Origin: an uncultured Bacteroidota bacterium
GTDB taxonomy: Bacteria > Bacteroidota > Bacteroidia > Chitinophagales > LD1
Assembly (NCBI GenBank): GCA_903861145.1
Contig: CAIOTH010000043.1
Span: 1-47,020, forward strand
Direction of reading: 5' to 3'
DNA length: 47,020 nucleotides
Shown here: one piece after another, positions 43,454 to 47,020 of the stretch
Layout of the letters: every line of letters begins with the position of its first letter
Position numbering within the stretch: the first letter of the stretch is position 1
Translations under genes and position numbers: made by a program
The notes under the pieces: model-generated
The model's input: the letters and a program-made list of their open reading frames with translations, nothing else
The model's database searches: none
Told to the model about the DNA's origin: nothing

Positions 43454-44737
43454 TCAGGTTTTGTCTGTGCTAAAAAATGTGTTTAGCACGTTACTTTTTG
43501 CCAGAAGCCAGTCTTCTTTTTTAAAGAGAAAATCGGTAAGCCTTATTTTGGCATCGTTTTTAAACAATGCGAATAATACTACAGTTGCCACAGTGAACGA
43601 TAATGTTGCTGCCAGGCCGGCACCACTCATTACATAAGAAGGAATTAACAGACGGCTGAAAATGATCAGTGTGATAAAACCCATAGCGTTAGCTATAATC
43701 AGGCTCCTATATTTACCAGTGCCAAAGTAAAAGCTACTGATTACTAAAGGGAAACTATAGATTAAAATACCGGGGAAAAGAAAGCGCATACTGTGTTTTA
43801 CATCGCTAAAACCCGGCCCGAAAACAAAGATATATACTTGCGACGGAACCAGCCAGATGGCGAATAGAGCGAACCCGCAAAGAACAAAACTGAATTTAAA
43901 TAACTGCACTGCTCTGTCGGCTTCAGCCTTTACATCGGCAGCGTGAGATGTTTGAACGTAATGAACGGTTGCCACACTGCGGGGAATAATCCATACAGCT
44001 TCAAGGATAGAAATACCAATGGAGAAAACACCCAGGTAACGGCTACCTTGCTGAAGGCCCAATGGATAGAAGTAATAACGCAAATTGAGCAATTGCAGAA
44101 TCTCAATTAATTGAAAAAGCAGGCCGTAACGAAAAGAGTTTTTAAGCTCTTTGGCCGTAAAGAATTCTTTTAGCCCACCAAAGTGAATAAACCGTCGCAC
44201 TGCTACAAAACTGATAGCGGCTGTTAGCAGGTAAGCAATTAACGATGCGTAAATATATGCGTAAGCATCTTTAATATGCATTGAGTAAAAGCAAACCAGC
44301 ACCCCTATTAATTGCCCAAGCAAGGGCACAATAAGTATAGTATTGGCATTTACAATTTGCCTACGCGCCAATAATACAGTTTGATTAATACTGATTACCG
44401 ATGACAGGAAGCTAAGAACTACGATTGAAGGAATATGATTTGCATGAACTACGTGGGTAAGTTTAAGGAACACTAAGCCTAACAAGGCGATGAATATTGA
44501 CCACACATAAGCCGGAATAAGCAACAATTCTATTTTACTGCGGGGAATTAAATAAACCAATACCTGGCCGCCTAGTATGTTGCTGAAAAAAATAAGGAAC
44601 CAGATGGTGGTAATTAATAGGGTAACATCGCCCTTTACTGCAGGGCCTGCATGCCGCGCAATGAGCAATGCGATACCAAAGTTGAGCGCCGTAGAAAGGC
44701 AACGGGCCAATACAGTATTTAAGATTAGTTTTTGCAA
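43454..44737 (-). CDS. polysaccharide flippase (Wzx/MATE-type)
   Basis: A 427-aa protein with about 12-14 membrane helices and the MOP-superfamily layout: an N-terminal helix pair (LNTVLARCLSTALNFGIALLIARHAGPAVKGDVTL), then a later repeat (FPGILIYSFPLVISSFYFGTGKYRSLIIANAMGFI). It would flip undecaprenyl-linked saccharides from cytoplasm to periplasm. It is isolated from the 257-6470 sugar operon, and no glycosyltransferases lie beside it. Some members of this superfamily export teichuronic acid or lipid II, so the substrate is open. Confidence 0.85.
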   Translation of the reverse strand: MQKLILNTVLARCLSTALNFGIALLIARHAGPAVKGDVTLLITTIWFLIFFSNILGGQVLVYLIPRSKIELLLIPAYVWSIFIALLGLVFLKLTHVVHANHIPSIVVLSFLSSVISINQTVLLARRQIVNANTILIVPLLGQLIGVLVCFYSMHIKDAYAYIYASLIAYLLTAAISFVAVRRFIHFGGLKEFFTAKELKNSFRYGLLFQLIEILQLLNLRYYFYPLGLQQGSRYLGVFSIGISILEAVWIIPRSVATVHYVQTSHAADVKAEADRAVQLFKFSFVLCGFALFAIWLVPSQVYIFVFGPGFSDVKHSMRFLFPGILIYSFPLVISSFYFGTGKYRSLIIANAMGFITLIIFSRLLIPSYVMSGAGLAATLSFTVATVVLFALFKNDAKIRLTDFLFKKEDWLLAKSNVLNTFFSTDKT

Positions 44738-44878
44738 TCCAATTTTGTTGACGGGTAAACTTGCAAAAAGTTTGAAACTTTAAGATAGTTATTTTAGAAG
44801 GCGGGCACGTTTTTTATTGTCGGCATTTGTACATATTTTTCAAGTTTTAAAGAATAATACAACTATATAGTTTAGCTG

Positions 44879-46162
44879 ATGCATAAAACCGCTACCCCAA
44901 TTTATAGTCTTTCAAAATCTTCAATACCGGCAAAGGTAAATCGGCATGTATCTTATCGGGTAAAATGGTTTAAAGCTATTTTTATATTCCTTTTAATTTG
45001 CCCGGTTTTATTGGCGAATGCCCAGGAAAAGCCTGCTGAAAAGAAACATAAAAAGCGCAAGACATTTATTATTGAGGCGCAATATGCAGCAGGCAAAGTA
45101 ATGTCGGTTTATGGTGGCTTTCCTAAAAGCACTTTTGTAAATATTGTCGAGGTTCACCTTGGTTATCAAACAGCGGGCGAATCGCAGTGGAATAAGATTT
45201 TTAACTACCCACGGCTTGGCATGTCGTTTATTTATCAAAATCTGGGCAACAATGCTGTGTTTGGGCAGCAGTTTTCGATAGTACCAACTGTTTATTTTTC
45301 AACTGCCCGAAAAGAGAACGCCAAGGTGTATGCCGAGTTTAGATATGGGTTGGGCCTTGCTTGTTTTAATAAAATATATAACGACAGTACTAACCGCACC
45401 AACTACATGGTTGGTGAACACTTTACCTGGCAGTTTACAATTGGCGCTAACCTTCATTACAATATATCTCCTTACCTCAGCCTGCAGGTAGGTGGCATGT
45501 GGTATCACGCATCCGATTCGCATACTGCATTGCCTAATGTTGGGATGAATACTTTCGGAGGCTTCGCGGCTCTTTCAATTTATCCATTTGGCCGTGTAGC
45601 GCGGAGCCATGTTTACGACACTATGGCGGTAGAGAATAGGTGGCATGCTAATTTCAGGTTTGGTAGTGGCTACCAGGCTAAGGGCGGCCCTTTTGGGCCA
45701 GAGTTTGGACATAAGTATGCCGTATATACCGGTGCAGTTTATGCCAGTAAGCGGGTTGGGAAGGTATTTTTATTAAAAGCAGGGGCTATTTACCGGTACT
45801 ACCCAATGTATTTAAGCATTATACAAGGCGACCCATCGTATACTTCAAACCTAAAATTAAATTCATCGGCGTTTATCATATTTGGAGGAACCGAGTTTTT
45901 ACTGGGCCATTTTGCCATTAATGTTGAAGCGGGGATTGATATATATAAACCGGCGTATAAAACGTATGCCAAAGATTATTTAGGCAAGGCCACTAAATTT
46001 AATTACTACCTGGGTAGGTACCTGGCCACAAGGTTTGGTGTGCACTACTACATTTTAGACCCGTACACACATATGCGCAATAATGTTTTTGTTGGAGCGA
46101 ATGTCAGTGCCAACTCGGGCGAGGCGGAATTTTTAGAGCTTAACGTGGGTTACGTTTTTTAA
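44879..46162 (+). CDS. acyloxyacyl hydrolase / PagL-like outer-membrane protein
   Basis: A 427-aa protein with a hydrophobic leader (about 31-48, FKAIFIFLLICPVLLANAQ) preceded by a basic 30-residue extension. Beta strands follow (VEVHLGYQ, YPRLGMSFIYQNLG, WQFTIGANLHYNI). The stretch MWYHASDSHTALPNVGMN (His210, Ser212, Asp213) corresponds to the HxSN...PN.G.N active site of PagL, which removes an acyl chain from lipid A; Asp replaces the usual Asn. A second barrel-like half (about 255-427) is absent from short PagL proteins. Lipid A modification is likely, but not certain. Confidence 0.7.
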   Translation: MHKTATPIYSLSKSSIPAKVNRHVSYRVKWFKAIFIFLLICPVLLANAQEKPAEKKHKKRKTFIIEAQYAAGKVMSVYGGFPKSTFVNIVEVHLGYQTAGESQWNKIFNYPRLGMSFIYQNLGNNAVFGQQFSIVPTVYFSTARKENAKVYAEFRYGLGLACFNKIYNDSTNRTNYMVGEHFTWQFTIGANLHYNISPYLSLQVGGMWYHASDSHTALPNVGMNTFGGFAALSIYPFGRVARSHVYDTMAVENRWHANFRFGSGYQAKGGPFGPEFGHKYAVYTGAVYASKRVGKVFLLKAGAIYRYYPMYLSIIQGDPSYTSNLKLNSSAFIIFGGTEFLLGHFAINVEAGIDIYKPAYKTYAKDYLGKATKFNYYLGRYLATRFGVHYYILDPYTHMRNNVFVGANVSANSGEAEFLELNVGYVF

Positions 46163-46173
46163 ACCGGTTTGCC

Positions 46174-46758
46174 CTATTGGTGTGGACGGATATAGCTGGA
46201 GCCAAGTATTCCATTCTTCATTTCCAGCTCAACCAATTTTCCGTTTTTGTAACGGTATATATACGTAATGCCTTCTTTCATATCAGCCTGGTAAACGCCA
46301 TCAGCAGTTTTTTTAAGTGCGCGGTTTTCTCCAAGCCGTTCAGAGAAAACTGAGGTTGGGCTGCACGGTTCAGCAAAGAAAAGTTTTACTGTGGAGCAAT
46401 CTATTATTTGTGCCAGGTTGGAAACTACTTTGTCGCTGGTAATAACATATTTGCCGCCCTGCCACTGCACGCTGGTTATGTGCAGCTCATCGTTACGGGT
46501 ATGTTTAGAATAGGAAGTGAATAAATGGCCGCGTTTATAAGTAATATCGTAATTAAGCGTGGTTATACGGGTTGTAAGCAGAACATGGGCTTCGGAATTG
46601 CTGTTGAGTGTATATTGGGCAATACTATCGTTTTTAATTACCCGCTCAACCACGGTTTGCCCTATTACATTGCCGAAAAGGTAAATATCGAAGGTTAGCT
46701 TTTGTGCACTGCAAATGGTTGATACTGTAAGGACAAAGCCCAAAATAAAATATTTCAA
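46174..46758 (-). CDS. exported DUF6134-like protein
   Basis: A 194-aa protein with signal peptide MKYFILGFVLTVSTICSAQ. The mature part is a single beta-rich domain (LTFDIYLFGNVIGQTVVERVIKND, TTLNYDITYKRGHLFTS, GITYIYRYKNGKLVELEMKNG) that fits the DUF6134 group of Bacteroidota periplasmic or surface proteins. Function unknown. Convergent with the PagL-like gene (11 bp apart). Confidence 0.72.
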   Translation of the reverse strand: MKYFILGFVLTVSTICSAQKLTFDIYLFGNVIGQTVVERVIKNDSIAQYTLNSNSEAHVLLTTRITTLNYDITYKRGHLFTSYSKHTRNDELHITSVQWQGGKYVITSDKVVSNLAQIIDCSTVKLFFAEPCSPTSVFSERLGENRALKKTADGVYQADMKEGITYIYRYKNGKLVELEMKNGILGSSYIRPHQ

Positions 46759-47020
46759 TTTCAGAGAGATTTATTGCTAAAAGTACCGCGAAAGAGGTTT
46801 GTAAAAACCTTGATTACCCGCTAAGTTAGTTGTATGAAATTATCATTAAGAATGAAAAATTTAAATTTTCTTTTTAAAATCTTTTATATATTCGAATCTA
46901 TATTGTCCGATAAAAGTAAAAAAATATTTTTTCATTACAACTATTGCCTATGAAAGTGTTCAAATTGGATGAAAAAGTGAAAAGCAGGGGGCTACCCCGA
47001 ATTAAACAGTGATAAATTAG

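Noticed and set aside
46950-47012. 20-codon ORF near the right end (MKVFKLDEKVKSRG)
   Set aside because: Too short, with no conserved neighbour or ribosome-binding evidence; the AT-rich 46759-47020 region otherwise shows only a small AAAATTTAAATTTT palindrome and no gene.
1-47020. CRISPR arrays, phage genes, insertion sequences, tRNA or rRNA
   Set aside because: No regularly spaced repeats, no transposase or integrase frames, and no RNA gene signatures were seen in the gaps between genes.

Overview
The window looks like a chromosomal segment of a Bacteroidota bacterium, probably of the Sphingobacteriales/Chitinophagales type. Supporting signs are a CarboxypepD_reg-type TonB-dependent receptor, HYR, Ig-like and choice-of-anchor-L surface proteins, the linked run ftsX-DUF3098-uppP-truB-ribF, a DksA relative with the zinc cysteines lost, and promoters of the TTG-N19/20-TAnnTTTG form (for example 31608-31638). 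The DNA is moderately AT-rich and there is no sign of phage, plasmid, CRISPR, rRNA or tRNA genes. Taxonomy is inferred from gene content only.

Layout. (1) 257-6470, minus strand: a tightly packed surface-polysaccharide/glycolipid operon (sugar epimerase, GT-C-like membrane protein, polyprenyl-phosphate-type GT2, methyltransferase, AsnB) with 4-bp start/stop overlaps. (2) 6575-12338, minus strand: an accessory operon with three proteins that share the NAGPA/DUF2233 phosphodiester-glycosidase pattern, a LamG + HYR surface protein and a C-terminally anchored membrane protein. A divergent gene at 12551 encodes four Ig-like domains fused to a predicted outer-membrane barrel. This is the least ordinary part of the window. 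(3) 14897-15801: a regulatory region with a perfect dyad and a promoter, followed by a broken choice-of-anchor-L gene. (4) 15802-29685: mostly housekeeping and transport genes (NlpC/P60 hydrolase, amino acid permease, deoxynucleoside kinase, radical SAM protein, TonB receptor, Rpe, secreted C1 peptidase, Amt, HldD, MacB-like permease). (5) 29943-36848: queA, a DUF2795 gene, the ftsX-uppP-truB-ribF run and holA. (6) 36989-46758: a lipoprotein beta-propeller, a GNAT/BioF2-like protein, a fatty acid hydroxylase, an orphan DNA methyltransferase, a histone-tail DksA-like protein, a CBS protein, a polysaccharide flippase, a PagL-like barrel and a DUF6134-like protein.

How the parts fit. Envelope building is the main theme. 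UppP recycles the undecaprenyl carrier, HldD makes heptose for LPS, the 257-6470 operon and the flippase at 43454 serve surface glycans, and the PagL-like protein at 44879 may trim lipid A. The 6575-14896 locus may be a surface glycan-recognition or processing module. Non-coding structure is also notable. There are two strong palindromic terminators (31035-31077 and 42774-42819), an 85-bp dispersed-repeat-like palindrome (29709-29793), a nested inverted repeat between convergent genes (31002-31148) and a 39-bp in-frame tandem duplication (27635-27712). Start codons were moved from the longest frame where a signal peptide, a start/stop overlap or a conserved N-terminus pointed to a better one.
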